A stretch of 64,000 nt of DNA, from NCBI GenBank assembly GCA_033584155.1, contig CP138355.1, positions 3,543,826 to 3,607,825 on the forward strand. The letters are read 5' to 3'. A model generated the notes under the pieces. The model worked only from the letters and a program-made list of their open reading frames with translations. It was not told the origin of the DNA and made no database searches. Below, in pieces: positions 52,989 through 62,961 of this stretch. The position numbers and the translations under genes were made by a program. Each line of letters starts with the position of its first letter. Within the stretch, counting starts at the first letter, position 1. Source of the DNA: Candidatus Electrothrix scaldis (GTDB lineage Bacteria > Desulfobacterota > Desulfobulbia > Desulfobulbales > Desulfobulbaceae).

Positions 52989-54662
52989 CCTAAATCCTGC
53001 AATTAGTTGAAAGGGTATCGTAAAAATAGTATAATCCTCAATATGTTAAAGGTAAAATTACTACAGAAGAGGGTCACTATTTTTATGAAGTCTAAACAGA
53101 ATAAACGATCTGCCCGAGTCTCGCCCAAAAAAATACAAATTAATAAAGGAGCAAAAGGGGTTACAGCACAGGCAGGCTTGATTCCTGCCGTAAAGTTCCT
53201 GCAAAAACATAATGTTGGCCAGCTTATCCAGGAAACTTTAGAACATCAACGCGGAGCCACCGCCACTTATGATGCAGTTGATATAATATTTCTCCCTTTG
53301 ATAGCTATTATCGGCGGAGCTCGTTCTATCAGCAATATTGCAACAGTCTGGGCAGATAGCGTACTTTGCCGGATAGCAGGATGGCGGTTAATCCCGGACG
53401 AAACAACCTTTGGCCGCCTTTTTCGAACATTCAGCTATCGTCATATCAATAACCTGGAAGTTCTTAATCATCGGTTGCGTGCTCGCATGTGGCGTAAGGG
53501 ATTGCGATCCGGGAAAAGTAAAGTCGGTGCAGCCCACTGTCTGGTTGTTGATGTGGATTCCACAGAAAAGACGGTATACGGTTCTCAGCAAGGAGCGGCC
53601 AAAGGGTTTAATCCACATAAACGCGGTGCAAAATCGTATCATCCTCTGCTTGCATTTTGCGCTGAAAGCAAAGAGATATTGCAAGGGTGGCTTCGATGCG
53701 GCAATGCCTATACAAGTAATGGTATTGTCGAGTTTACCAAGCAACTTCTGGCACACCTTCCCAATGGAACCCGGATTTTGTTCAGGGGCGACAGCGGTTT
53801 TTTTGTTGGTGCCCTGCTTGATCTTTTGGATCAGTATGGTCATAGTTACCTGATCAAGGTTAAGCTCAAGGGGCTGGTCACCCTTCTGTCCAAACAATCC
53901 TGGGAGCCGGTCCCCGGGCAGGCCGGTTGGGAACAATGTATCTTTTTTCATAAATGTACGACCTGGTCTTCGACCCGACTCTTTGTTGCGGTCCGCAGAG
54001 AGAAACCGGCTGACCCGGCAAAACCAGCGACCCTGTTTGAGATGAAGGAGTTCGATTACTTCTGTTATGTGGTCAGTGAGATTGCTGATCCATGGCAGGT
54101 CCACAAACGATACGGCCAACGAGCAACTTGTGAAACCTGGATTGAGGAAGCAAAAAACCAGACTGCGTTGGTACATATCAAGACAGAAGATTTCTGGGCA
54201 AATAGTGTGTTGTTTCAAACTGCTATTCTGGCATACAACACGATACGATGGATGGCTTTATTGAGCGGTAATGCTGTATTACGTCGCTGGGAGCCAGGTA
54301 CAATTCGTACATTTCTCGTTCGGGTGGCTGGGAAGTATACTACTGGTGGACGGCAGCAAAAGCTATTTGTTCCCGAACGAATGCTGTATTCCACTCAGTG
54401 GGATGACTGGGTGGCGGTGGGGCTGTACTGACCAGCACTACTACCTCTTTTTTTGAAATATTTTTTTCCATCAACAGGATTAGTGCGTCTTGTGGGGCAA
54501 AATATTCTACTTGATCAGCCTTAAAGAGGCATCTGCTTATCTGGAAACAGCACTTTTCGGTGTTTTTTACTATCAACTGATAACTATTTTCAGAATTTTT
54601 GGTTTTCTACAACACCAAATGGTTAGTCATTTGAGCCAAAAAGATCAATTGCAGGATTTAGG
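52989..54662 (+). mobile_element. IS1380-family element, copy 2
   Basis: The element is 1674 bp with the same ends as copy 1 (CCTAAATCCTGCAATT). Target duplication TTATA lies at 52984-52988 and 54663-54667. It interrupts the last codons of the P-type ATPase. Confidence 0.93.
53085..54431 (+). CDS. IS1380-family transposase, copy 2
   Basis: The translated product is the same as that of copy 1 over its whole length, with DDE motifs LVVDVDSTEK, RILFRGDSGFF and CETWIEEAKN. The lack of divergence between the copies indicates recent transposition. Confidence 0.9.
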   Translation: MKSKQNKRSARVSPKKIQINKGAKGVTAQAGLIPAVKFLQKHNVGQLIQETLEHQRGATATYDAVDIIFLPLIAIIGGARSISNIATVWADSVLCRIAGWRLIPDETTFGRLFRTFSYRHINNLEVLNHRLRARMWRKGLRSGKSKVGAAHCLVVDVDSTEKTVYGSQQGAAKGFNPHKRGAKSYHPLLAFCAESKEILQGWLRCGNAYTSNGIVEFTKQLLAHLPNGTRILFRGDSGFFVGALLDLLDQYGHSYLIKVKLKGLVTLLSKQSWEPVPGQAGWEQCIFFHKCTTWSSTRLFVAVRREKPADPAKPATLFEMKEFDYFCYVVSEIADPWQVHKRYGQRATCETWIEEAKNQTALVHIKTEDFWANSVLFQTAILAYNTIRWMALLSGNAVLRRWEPGTIRTFLVRVAGKYTTGGRQQKLFVPERMLYSTQWDDWVAVGLY

Positions 54663-54807
54663 TTATACTTTGCTGGTTTAACGGCTGGAATTGTGAATGC
54701 AACAAAACCGGTAAAACTTCGGCGCCCAACAGAAGAAAAAAATAAAACAAAAATATGACCTTATTACTTTTTCACCACCACACTTTAAGCTAACTCGTTT
54801 AAAAAAA

Positions 54808-55608
54808 ATGAACACGTTTGCACCAGATTTCTTAAATGCGCTCTGCGTCAAGGTCGCACGTCAGCTCAACAAACTCCCTTACGAATTAGGCGAAGCAGAA
54901 AAAACAAACCAATCTGAACCATATCTCATTTTCCCGGCCACAGCAGACGGAAATATTCGCGTAAGTGAGCAAGAAGCAAGGTTTCTTCTGACTCAACAGC
55001 TGGAACAATGCGGAATTCACTACGCTGTCGAAACACCCACGCTCCTCAGATACCAATTTTCAGGCACACAGAGCGAAAGATCAGGATCAACAGATGTTAC
55101 CCTGTTTGAGGCGTCACCTGACAACAGCAAATTTATAAGAAAAACCTTAATCGAACTGAAAGCGCATAATGTTCATCAAAGGAATGTAGAAAAGGATTTC
55201 GAAAAACTCCTCCAGGAAAAAGAGCCCGGACTTTTCTTCCATATCTTGCAAGCTGCCAATAGTGGCACCCTGACAGCAGACAGCTCTGAAAAAGGGGTTT
55301 TGGTTAAATATCGCAATGCATTCAAAACGATACTCGACAAACTTCCTCTGAAAAAAGACCAGACATGGTTCTTGCATCTCGTGCTTTTCTGTATGTCACC
55401 TTGCTTTCTTATCTCCAAAACTATACGTTCAGAAGATCTCAGCCAGCTTGCCGGATTCTTTGATTTCCAGTACAAAATCTCAAACGGTGCAATGGTCGTG
55501 ACAAAGAGGAATGGATGGAATGTTCTCGATTTCCAGGATAATCGAAGCAACACATGTTCATGCCCACTGGGAAATGATGAAATCTGTGGAAAAACTCCTG
55601 CGAATTAA
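54808..55608 (+). CDS. hypothetical protein with PD-(D/E)XK-like motif
   Basis: This 266-residue protein contains GSTDVTLFEAS (Asp) followed after about 14 residues by KTLIELKAHN (Glu-x-Lys), the pattern of a PD-(D/E)XK nuclease fold. Helical segments surround it, and the C-terminus is Cys-rich (NTCSCPLGNDEICG). No known family is recognised. It follows the broken ATPase gene by 49 bases and overlaps the convergent DUF3108 gene by 4 bases. Confidence 0.6.
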   Translation: MNTFAPDFLNALCVKVARQLNKLPYELGEAEKTNQSEPYLIFPATADGNIRVSEQEARFLLTQQLEQCGIHYAVETPTLLRYQFSGTQSERSGSTDVTLFEASPDNSKFIRKTLIELKAHNVHQRNVEKDFEKLLQEKEPGLFFHILQAANSGTLTADSSEKGVLVKYRNAFKTILDKLPLKKDQTWFLHLVLFCMSPCFLISKTIRSEDLSQLAGFFDFQYKISNGAMVVTKRNGWNVLDFQDNRSNTCSCPLGNDEICGKTPAN

Positions 55609-56480
55609 GGCAAGACAGTCTGACAAGCAGGATTATCATATTCTTCCAGCTCGGCAACCAATGAGCCGATAAGTATTTTTGAGCGAATCTCCACCGGAAC
55701 TCGGCATGCATCATCAATGAGCCAAAAAACCGTATCCCCGTCTTTATCGTACAATCCTTTAAAATGCATTTTGGGCATCACTTTTATAGTCTTTCTCTGA
55801 CCGAAAATGGTGTTTTTTTGCTCCCTCCCTAAGACATTCGCCACAACTTGATGACGCTTCTTATCGGCAAAGGTAGGAATAGTCTGCGGTTCTTCCGGGC
55901 GCAGGTTCAGTGCCCTGGTGATGAAAAAGGCTGAGAACTCGTTATATGCTGGTCCGTTGAGCTGATAAAGGGTGAGCGGATTTTGATGTTTCCGATATCT
56001 GGCCTGAAATTTTCCCTGATCATACAAGGTCAAACGCTGTACCTTTCTGCTTCCCTCCTGCTGATTTACCTCATAACGGGTTGGCAGCATCAGGGGACCT
56101 TGAATAAAGGTACTAAAGGTATCATCCACAGGATAGAAGAGCTTGAACAAGCCATAATCCGTCACCCGAGCCTTAATAACCAAACCTTTGCCTGCCGGAT
56201 TCTTTGTCACGGCAAGGACAAGATCACCTATCTTTACCCCTCCAGACCAGGAAACAGAAAAATGCATACGCTCCTGACCTGAGTAGATGACAGCAAAGGC
56301 CTGTGGATCTATGGACAAGGGCTGTTCCCTGTGCTGGTTTCCTTCTTCCGCACCGAGCAGACAAGTGCCAAAAACAAGAAAACAGATCGTAAGGACGACA
56401 GTTCGGCTTTTTCCCCATAGTATTCCGGTCTTTCCGGGAGCTCTGACCTGCCCTGCCTCTTTCGTGCTTCTTTCTCTCAT
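55605..56480 (-). CDS. DUF3108 family periplasmic protein
   Basis: The 291-residue product has a signal segment (TVVLTICFLVFGTCLLGAEE, about 28-46). Its beta-rich body has ERMHFSVSWSGGVKIGDLVL, FYPVDDTFSTFIQ, NPLTLYQLNGPAYNEFSAFF and GDTVFWLIDDACRVPVEI, which are typical of DUF3108. The function of the family is unknown; it is thought to be periplasmic or envelope-related. It lies downstream of the carbonic anhydrase gene, separated by a terminator. Confidence 0.78.
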   Translation of the reverse strand: MRERSTKEAGQVRAPGKTGILWGKSRTVVLTICFLVFGTCLLGAEEGNQHREQPLSIDPQAFAVIYSGQERMHFSVSWSGGVKIGDLVLAVTKNPAGKGLVIKARVTDYGLFKLFYPVDDTFSTFIQGPLMLPTRYEVNQQEGSRKVQRLTLYDQGKFQARYRKHQNPLTLYQLNGPAYNEFSAFFITRALNLRPEEPQTIPTFADKKRHQVVANVLGREQKNTIFGQRKTIKVMPKMHFKGLYDKDGDTVFWLIDDACRVPVEIRSKILIGSLVAELEEYDNPACQTVLP

Positions 56481-56510
56481 CTTCCGCGACCTCTCTTTCC
56501 GAAAGGGATA

Positions 56511-56543
56511 AAAAAAGGGGTGGACTCCGCAGAATCACACCCC
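56511..56543 (-). terminator. terminator of the carbonic anhydrase gene
   Basis: On the minus strand, GGGGTGTGATTCTGCGGAGT leads to CACCCC and then TTTTTT. It lies 47 bases beyond the carbonic anhydrase stop. Confidence 0.65.
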
Positions 56544-56589
56544 TCATCATCCGACCTAGGACGAAAAACTCGTCATGGCACAGCAGGAA

Positions 56590-57375
56590 TTACTCCTTGC
56601 CAGCCATCTTGTTCATTTCTTTTTTAGGATCCTGCTCAACTTTCTCCAGGATCTTGGTTACGTTCTCTTCCGGCAACCACTCAACCTTACCGGTTGATAC
56701 GTCATAGATTGCACCAATAACTTTCGCCTTGCCTTCTTTCACCAGTTCACGGGAAACCGGGCTCTTCATGAATAGGTCCTCAACACCCTGCCATACGTTC
56801 TCAACAATAGCGTAAGGGATAACATCAGCGCCTTTGGCCTCAGGATGCTCTGCGATAGCTTTTTTTACTGCTGGTTCGATGTTGTCAACCAGGGGCGGAA
56901 TGTTTACTTCCAGTGCATGACCGTGTCCCTGAACTTCGTTGGTTACCGCAGTAACCGCACCACACTGGGTGTGACCAAGCACAACGAAAACCGGCGTATT
57001 GACGTGAGCCAGACCGTACTCTACAGAACCAGCCTCATCAGTGTCAATAACGTTACCAGCAACGCGGATAACAAAGATATCCATGATACCGGCATCAAAG
57101 AGACGCTCTACAGGAACGCGTGAATCAGAACAGGTAATAACCGTGGCATAGGCATAATCACCCTGATCCTCTTTGCCCGCCTGGATCAGACGAGCAGCAT
57201 CGGTGTGGGGATGATTGGATTTACCGCTCACAAAGCGCTCGTTACCCTCTTTCAGCATCTTGATCGCTTCATCCGGGCTCGGCTTTTTGGCGGTAGAGCT
57301 TGCCATTGCCGGAGCAGCAGCCAGAGCCAGCACACAGCAGGTAGCAACAAGGGTTTTCAGGATTGACTTTTTCAT
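56590..57375 (-). CDS. periplasmic beta-carbonic anhydrase
   Basis: This 261-residue protein has a signal peptide (1-25, LKTLVATCCVLALAAAPAMA). The zinc ligands are in VITCSDSRVPVE (Cys, Asp/Arg pair) and VLGHTQCGAVTAV (His, Cys), as in beta-class enzymes. The export signal places it in the periplasm, where it would interconvert CO2 and bicarbonate, plausibly next to formate/CO2 metabolism. AGGAGAGG precedes the ATG. Confidence 0.92.
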   Translation of the reverse strand: MKKSILKTLVATCCVLALAAAPAMASSTAKKPSPDEAIKMLKEGNERFVSGKSNHPHTDAARLIQAGKEDQGDYAYATVITCSDSRVPVERLFDAGIMDIFVIRVAGNVIDTDEAGSVEYGLAHVNTPVFVVLGHTQCGAVTAVTNEVQGHGHALEVNIPPLVDNIEPAVKKAIAEHPEAKGADVIPYAIVENVWQGVEDLFMKSPVSRELVKEGKAKVIGAIYDVSTGKVEWLPEENVTKILEKVEQDPKKEMNKMAGKE

Positions 57376-57832
57376 TACCTCTCCTTCTTACAAAAGATTA
57401 ATTGATTTGCCGAACAACTTTGCTCGACAGAATTAGGTGCAATGGAATCTTGTTCCGGCAGCCAGATCAGTGAATCAGGCACGTTCTTCACAGTAAGAAT
57501 TTTTTCCGAAGTGGCCTGCCACAAAATACAAAACAGCTGTCTTCTCAAAGAGATATTGAAAAAGGAATTTATATATAGCGAGGTGTTGCATAATTGTCAA
57601 GATCAGAAATATTTTTCATCTCAACCTCTTTGTAAGGCCCTGAAAACGATCAGCCACAGCAAAGTTTATCACAAGCATGCTTTCTCGGCAAATCAAGCAA
57701 AAGGACCTTTTCATGCACACCATCCAGTCTCTTGGTTCCATTGACAAAAAAGAATCGCTCTGCTATCTTTTCCCGGTCCATAACGAGTAATATTTTCCCG
57801 CACCACGACCTCAACCTCATCGGGTTCAATCC
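57376..57832. other. intergenic region
   Basis: The region lies between divergent genes for carbonic anhydrase and YbeY-PdxJ, so it should hold both promoters. A small AT-rich stretch lies at 57555-57600. No gene or clear motif is recognised. Confidence 0.4.
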
Positions 57833-59074
57833 ATGCCTATCAATATCATCTCTACGTACCTCAAGAGCAATCAGCAGCCCGAGCAGAGGCTGGCCTTTCA
57901 GCTCCACGAAGACCTGCTGCGTGAGCGCATCCTGTTTCTGCTGCAAGAGATAGGTAGAGCGGACAGCACGGTGAGCGTTGTCTTCATGGACGACCCGGCT
58001 ATGACCGCCTATAACCAACAGTATCGCTCCAAACCCGGACCAACGAACGTCCTTTCCTTTCCGACCTCGGAAAGCCAGGACGCGATGGAAGGTTTTATCC
58101 CGGATGAGTTAGCCAGTAATGAACTGGGAGATATACTGATCTCTGTGGAAACCGCCTTGAAAGAGGCGCTGGAAAAAAAATGTACCCTACATCAACGCCT
58201 GAGCGAACTGCTTATTCATGGCCTGCTCCATCTTATTGGCTATGATCACGAAATATCGGATGAGCAGGCGGAGATTATGTTCAGCCGAGAACAAGAGCTC
58301 TTTGACTCACTTCAAGAACACCACACGTACCACATAAGGAGAAAAAAAATGCCGCAACTCGCCATTAATGTCGATCACATCGCCACCATTCGTCAGGCCC
58401 GTGGGGGTGCTGAACCTGATCCGGTCCTTGCAGCCGGTATCTGCGAACTTGCTGGAGCCAAAGGGATTGTTATCCATCTCCGGGAAGACCGCCGCCATAT
58501 CCAGGACCGGGATGTCCGCCTGATCCGCCAGACTGTAAAAACCCGCCTTAATCTGGAAATGGCCAACGTCAAGGAGATTGTTGACATCGCCCTGGAGATC
58601 AAACCTGACATGATCACCCTGGTCCCGGAAAAACGCAAAGAGTTGACCACAGAAGGCGGCCTGGATGTGATGAGCAATGAAAAAAAGTTACGCAAGACCA
58701 TCAACAAAATGAGCGCAGCCGGGATTCCGGTTTCCCTCTTTATTGATCCAGATGCAGAGCAGATTGAGGCTGCACATGAAGTCGGAGCGACCTATGTGGA
58801 GTTACATACTGGTCGCTACTGCGATGCAGAGAGCGAAAAGCAACAAGACAAAGAATTCCATCTTATTGAGCAGGCAGCGGAACTGGCCTTTGAAAAGGGA
58901 TTGCGGGTCAATGCAGGACACGGCCTTGATTACCGGACCACCACCCGCATTGCAGCTATTCCCTTTATTGAGGAACTGAGCATCGGCCATGCCGTTATTG
59001 CCCGCGCCGCCTTTGTTGGTCTGAATCAGGCTGTACGGGAGATGCAAGATTGTATCGATAAGGCCGGAAGGTAG
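57833..59074 (+). CDS. ybeY-pdxJ: in-frame fusion of endoribonuclease YbeY and PdxJ
   Basis: A single 413-residue frame joins two housekeeping proteins. Residues 1-172 are YbeY, with the metal-binding motif [11 protein letters not shown] and [15 protein letters not shown]; it matures 16S rRNA and aids ribosome quality control. Residues 173-413 are PdxJ ([34 protein letters not shown]), which forms pyridoxine 5'-phosphate. There is no stop between them. AAGGAG sits 8 bases before Met173 (ATG at 58349), so PdxJ may also be translated on its own. Both domains look complete. Confidence 0.85.
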   Translation: MPINIISTYLKSNQQPEQRLAFQLHEDLLRERILFLLQEIGRADSTVSVVFMDDPAMTAYNQQYRSKPGPTNVLSFPTSESQDAMEGFIPDELASNELGDILISVETALKEALEKKCTLHQRLSELLIHGLLHLIGYDHEISDEQAEIMFSREQELFDSLQEHHTYHIRRKKMPQLAINVDHIATIRQARGGAEPDPVLAAGICELAGAKGIVIHLREDRRHIQDRDVRLIRQTVKTRLNLEMANVKEIVDIALEIKPDMITLVPEKRKELTTEGGLDVMSNEKKLRKTINKMSAAGIPVSLFIDPDAEQIEAAHEVGATYVELHTGRYCDAESEKQQDKEFHLIEQAAELAFEKGLRVNAGHGLDYRTTTRIAAIPFIEELSIGHAVIARAAFVGLNQAVREMQDCIDKAGR

Positions 59075-59095
59075 GGGCACGGCGCGCCGTTGTCA

Positions 59096-60082
59096 CTACA
59101 GGGTTTTCTCCAGGGCGGAGATCTGCTGATTATCGCCAAGGACAATAAGAATATCACCATCCTGAATTTTGCTGTCCGGGCCGGGATTAAAAATCATTGA
59201 CATGCCAGGCCGTTTAATGGCAACCACAATGATATCGTATTTTTTCCTGAGCCCGGATTGCATCAGAGTTTTGTCGACAAGCGAGGAATGTTCTGTAATC
59301 AAGAGTTCCTCCATACAGAGTCCCAGCTCCCGGGCCTGCATGGCAAGATCAAGAAAGTCCACCACAGTGGGCCGAACAATGAGCTGGGCCATCCTGCGGG
59401 CCCCAATGGAATAAGGAGAAATCACCTTAGTGGCCCCTGCCCGCTCCAACTTTTTGGCAACACCAGGGGTACCGCTGGAGCGGGTCAGGATGAACAGACC
59501 GGGATTAATCCCCCGTGCCGTCAAGGTTATATAGAGATTATCTGCATCCGTAGAGACCACCGCCACCAGCCCACGGGCCTGCTTAATACCTGCCTGCTCC
59601 AAAACCTCGTCATCCGAGGCATCGCCCTTCAGGACAATGTACCCGAGCTGATCAATTTCTCGAATCACCTCGTCTTCATTTTCAATCACCACAAAAGAAC
59701 GGTAATTCTCCCGGAGAATGGCACAGATCTCCTGGCCGATACGCCCGAACCCACAAATGATGTAATGATCTTGCAGCCTTGTCATTTTTTTATGCATTTT
59801 TCTTTTCTCAACAAATCGTTGCAGCCCGCCTTCGACCATTGCCTCGGTGATCTGGCTGAACATATACATAACATAGCCCACCCCGGAAAAAATCAGCAGC
59901 ACCGTAAACAGCCGACCAGCCGGAGTGGTTGGAACAATATCTCCGTATCCGACAGTACTGATGGTTATCATGGTCAGGTACAGTCCGTCAATAAATGGAG
60001 TTCCCTCCAAAAATATATACCCAACCGGACCAATCACCAAAAACATCAGCAGCGGGCCGACAAATAAAATATATTTTCGCAT
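59096..60082 (-). CDS. TrkA-type potassium channel protein
   Basis: This 328-residue protein has two membrane helices flanking the selectivity filter STVGYGDIVP, as in MthK/Kch-type channels. An RCK (TrkA-N) domain follows with HYIICGFGRIGQEICAIL (NAD-type Rossmann loop), then a TrkA-C domain (about 245-328). It is likely a ligand-gated K+ channel of the inner membrane. Confidence 0.9.
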   Translation of the reverse strand: MRKYILFVGPLLMFLVIGPVGYIFLEGTPFIDGLYLTMITISTVGYGDIVPTTPAGRLFTVLLIFSGVGYVMYMFSQITEAMVEGGLQRFVEKRKMHKKMTRLQDHYIICGFGRIGQEICAILRENYRSFVVIENEDEVIREIDQLGYIVLKGDASDDEVLEQAGIKQARGLVAVVSTDADNLYITLTARGINPGLFILTRSSGTPGVAKKLERAGATKVISPYSIGARRMAQLIVRPTVVDFLDLAMQARELGLCMEELLITEHSSLVDKTLMQSGLRKKYDIIVVAIKRPGMSMIFNPGPDSKIQDGDILIVLGDNQQISALEKTL

Positions 60083-60249
60083 TCTTCGTAGCGTTTGCTA
60101 GAATCAGATAGATCAGATGGACAAGTGCAGGCAAGGCCTGCGATGAATTCCCTCGGATAAAAACAGCTCCATTATGAAACATTCTGCTCTTTCTCACCAC
60201 ATTAATTGACAAACCTTTTCTGACGGTGTAAAATAACTTCCTACACAAA

Positions 60250-60337
60250 GCCCGGATGGCGGAACTGGTAGACGCAAGGGACTTAAAATCCCTCGGTTCT
60301 TGTAACTGTGCGAGTTCGATTCTCGCTCCGGGCACCA
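60250..60337 (+). tRNA. tRNA-Leu (anticodon TAA)
   Basis: The 88-base gene has GCCCGGA/TCCGGGC acceptor arms, anticodon loop ACTTAAAAT with TAA, a long variable arm (CGGTTCTTGTAACTG), T-loop AGTTCGATTCT and an encoded CCA. The integrase gene begins 205 bases downstream, so this is the likely attachment site of the right-hand island. Confidence 0.95.
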
Positions 60338-60541
60338 TAAAGTATTCCGTTCGCTTCCGTGAACGTCCATTTTAACCCTCTAACCCAATGAGTTGGCGGG
60401 TTTTTCTTTGCCTTTTCTTCCGTTTCTGTCCGTTATTCTCCGTTGACATCCGCTGCAAAAGGGGGGTACAAATGGGGGTATGTTACTACAGGAATCACAT
60501 ACCCTTTGTACCCATACCCAATTTTTACGGAGATTGCAGAA

Positions 60542-61744
60542 ATGACAAAACTCACAGCAATTCAGATACGTAAAGCAAAGCCTCAAGAAAAGCCCTACAA
60601 GCTTTCAGACGGTCAGGGGCTGAATTTTCATGTCGCGGTATCCGGTAAAAAAACATGGCGCTACCGTTTCAAGCTGGAAAAAAAAGAATCGACCTGCGTT
60701 CTCGGAGAGTACCCGGAAATGACCCTTGAACAGGCCCGCAAGGCAAGAGCCGAGGCACGGGAGAAAGTCAAGGCGGGAAAAAATCCTGCCCATGAACGGC
60801 GGCAAGAAAAACAGGCGGTCATTGAACAACAGAAAGCTGAACGTGAACTGACCCGGAACAGTTTTGAAGCCGTGGCCCGTGAATGGATGCAGAAACAGGC
60901 TGAACGATGGAGCAAAGGCCATGCAGCCGCTGTTCGTACTACTTTGGAGCGTGACGCCTTCCCCTTTTTCGGAGACTGTCAGGTTGATGCGATCACCCCG
61001 CCGATGGTTCTTGAGGCGGTTCAGCGTATTGAGAAGCGAGGGGCCTTGGAAATCGCCCATAAAGTATTGCAACGAATAAAGGCGGTCTTTCGTTATGCCG
61101 TGCAGACCGGCAAAGCCACATATAACCCGGCTGCCGATATGCAGAACGTTTTAAAAACCCGCAAGAAAACACACATGGCCGCCCTGTCACGGGAGGAAAT
61201 GCCGGAGTTCATGCGCAAACTTGCGCAGGCTGATATTGATATCACCACGAAAGCGGCCTTGCGCTTCACCATCTTAACAGCGGCCAGAAGTGGAGAGACA
61301 CGGGGGGCGACCTGGGATGAAATCAACCTGGACACCGCCTTGTGGCGTATACCTGCCAAGCGTATGAAAATGGATAATCCGCATAATGTGCCCTTGTCAA
61401 CGCAGGCCGTGGCGATCATTGAGCAGATGGGAAGGTTTCACGGCAAAGAGGGCCTTGTCTTTCCCGGTCGGGATGGAGTTAAACCGCTTTCTGAAAATAC
61501 CATGCTCTATGCCCTGTATCGTATGGGCTACCATTCAAGGGCCACGGTACACGGTTTCCGGGCGGTTTTTTCCACCATAGCCAATGAATCAGGCTTTGAC
61601 GGTGATGTAATCGAAAAGGCCCTTGCTCATGAGCAGCGAAACAAGGTGAGGGCCGCATACCATCGGAGCGAATATATTGAACAGCGGCGGGAGTTGATGC
61701 AGTGGTGGGGGGATTTATTGCGGGAGATGGAGCAGGGAGGATGA
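60542..61744 (+). CDS. int: P4-type tyrosine integrase
   Basis: This 400-residue protein starts at ATG 60542 (MTKLTAIQIRKAKP), with GGAGATTGC upstream. The N-terminal DUF4102 domain (YKLSDGQGLNFHVAVSGKK; TWRYRF) is followed by the catalytic domain with LTAARSGETRGATWDE (Arg), HGFRAVFSTIANE and LAHEQRNKVRAAYHR (Tyr). P4-type integrases usually target tRNA genes, here tRNA-Leu. It overlaps the next start by 4 bases. Confidence 0.92.
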   Translation: MTKLTAIQIRKAKPQEKPYKLSDGQGLNFHVAVSGKKTWRYRFKLEKKESTCVLGEYPEMTLEQARKARAEAREKVKAGKNPAHERRQEKQAVIEQQKAERELTRNSFEAVAREWMQKQAERWSKGHAAAVRTTLERDAFPFFGDCQVDAITPPMVLEAVQRIEKRGALEIAHKVLQRIKAVFRYAVQTGKATYNPAADMQNVLKTRKKTHMAALSREEMPEFMRKLAQADIDITTKAALRFTILTAARSGETRGATWDEINLDTALWRIPAKRMKMDNPHNVPLSTQAVAIIEQMGRFHGKEGLVFPGRDGVKPLSENTMLYALYRMGYHSRATVHGFRAVFSTIANESGFDGDVIEKALAHEQRNKVRAAYHRSEYIEQRRELMQWWGDLLREMEQGG

Positions 61745-62517
61745 AGAGCCAGGATAGAGAATTTTATAGTCTGCTTGAAGAAGGCGGCTGGATTGAGCGT
61801 CAAGTATGCAGTATATGGCTTGATAACAATAAGTTACGGAAAGAAAGACTGGTTGCAGCCCTTGACAATAAAAAAATCAAGTTCCAGATTTTTAAGGCCG
61901 GAAAGCCGCTGTTAAAGAAAAACATATTATCTCCTGAAGAAATTATTAGCAGTAAAGAGTTTCAAGACCGCAAAAAAGAATTGAGCGGGTTAAAGTTGCC
62001 GTTAGGGGATATTGGTAATACTGCTAACATGTTACAATCATTTAAACCTGTAGCAGGTCTATTGACCAATCCAAGAAAATTTATAGATTACCTGCTGACC
62101 CCAAAGAATGTATTTGTTGACATTGAGTTGATGTTGGATGCACGCTCGTTGCTGGCATGGCTCAAATGTCATTATCCACTTGAGCAGGCTGAAGAGGATC
62201 AGGGGAGGACAGGAACAACTTCAGATTTTTCTCTGGCTGAAATTTTGAATTTAATCACACCTGAAATGTACCCGGATGGATTGAAGGGGCAGGGCAAAAG
62301 CGCAATAACGAAAAGTCTGGATACGATGAGGAACCAACTGCCTGGAGCGTTTGAGCTGTGCTGTTCTTTGGTCATGGAAGCCATGCCCTGTGAAGACAGA
62401 GAAGAATACCTGAAGTACACCCGTGATGATATTATCAATGCGGCAAAAAAACGGGGAATAAAGAGGCCGATAGCTCTACAAATCCACAAGGGGCTTCCGG
62501 CTGTGATGAAAAAATAG
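61741..62517 (+). CDS. hypothetical protein of the tRNA-Leu island
   Basis: This 258-residue soluble protein starts in the integrase stop (ATGA). It is mixed alpha/beta with many Lys and Leu and no recognisable domain. A stretch DFSLAEILNLITPEMYPDG precedes helical repeats. Coupling to the integrase suggests co-expression. Its role is unknown. Confidence 0.55.
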   Translation: MKSQDREFYSLLEEGGWIERQVCSIWLDNNKLRKERLVAALDNKKIKFQIFKAGKPLLKKNILSPEEIISSKEFQDRKKELSGLKLPLGDIGNTANMLQSFKPVAGLLTNPRKFIDYLLTPKNVFVDIELMLDARSLLAWLKCHYPLEQAEEDQGRTGTTSDFSLAEILNLITPEMYPDGLKGQGKSAITKSLDTMRNQLPGAFELCCSLVMEAMPCEDREEYLKYTRDDIINAAKKRGIKRPIALQIHKGLPAVMKK

Positions 62518-62542
62518 TCTTTATCAGATATTGCCGCCTGAC

Positions 62543-62568
62543 AGAACCAGTAACAAAGCTGGTTCTGT
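62543..62568. terminator. hairpin after the hypothetical gene
   Basis: CAGAACCAG TAACAAAG CTGGTTCTG forms a perfect stem of nine pairs. It lies 26 bases after the stop at 62517 and has only a weak T-tract. Confidence 0.5.
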
Positions 62569-62614
62569 TGGTTCTTTCTTTGTTCGGGTAACATATTGAA
62601 ATAAAAGAAATTCA

Positions 62615-62664
62615 AGCCGCCAAACCAACAGCTCTTGCTTATGCTGGTTTGGCGGCTTTTTTTT
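62615..62664 (+). terminator. strong rho-independent terminator
   Basis: GCCGCCAAACCA and TGGTTTGGCGGC pair across a 15-base loop, followed by an uninterrupted run of T. It separates the integrase operon from the AlpA operon. Confidence 0.8.
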
Positions 62665-62751
62665 TGAAAACATTGAGCTACACTGTCGGCAAATGAAACG
62701 AAATCCATAACGGTGCGCGACGCACATACATAACAAGCAAGAGGGACAAGC

Positions 62752-62961
62752 ATGGAAGCAGCAATGACAGCGGTACTGCTCAGATTGGGGCAGGTGGAAC
62801 AGGCCACCGGATTAAAGAAGAGTGCGATTTATGCCAGGATCAAGACCGGAGATTTTCCGGTAGCGGTTCGGCTGGGCAGTCGGTCGGTTGCGTGGCGTTC
62901 GGATGATATTCAGGAATGGATTGACGCTTTACCAAAGGTGAAACAGGAGGGCACAGCATGA
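62752..62961 (+). CDS. AlpA-family transcriptional regulator
   Basis: This 69-residue protein reads LLRLGQVEQATGLKKSAIYA, then RIKTGDFPVAVRLGSRSVAW and RSDDIQEWI. That is the MerR-like helix-turn-helix of AlpA-type phage/island regulators. It typically activates integrase or excision in P4-like islands. AGAGGGACAAGC precedes the ATG. Confidence 0.88.
   Translation: MEAAMTAVLLRLGQVEQATGLKKSAIYARIKTGDFPVAVRLGSRSVAWRSDDIQEWIDALPKVKQEGTA

Larger units (their letters stand above)
49144..54758 (+). pseudogene. P1B-type heavy-metal ATPase gene broken by two insertion sequences
   Basis: The gene lies in three pieces: 49144-49949, 51817-52983 and 54663-54758. Joining them, with one copy of each target duplication removed, restores one frame. 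Piece 1 holds the N-terminal helices and actuator domain (AILTGEFQPAEKGTGEQVFA). Piece 2 begins ETVSEKITKLLE and has the phosphorylation site DKTGTLTLKQP, an HP motif (HRQTHPVAQALL) and the hinge GDGINDSIALKKADI. The last piece ends in a basic tail. The TM6 region reads MRILSPLTTLN, with SPL where CPC or SPC is usual. No N-terminal metal-binding domain is seen. Confidence 0.85.
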
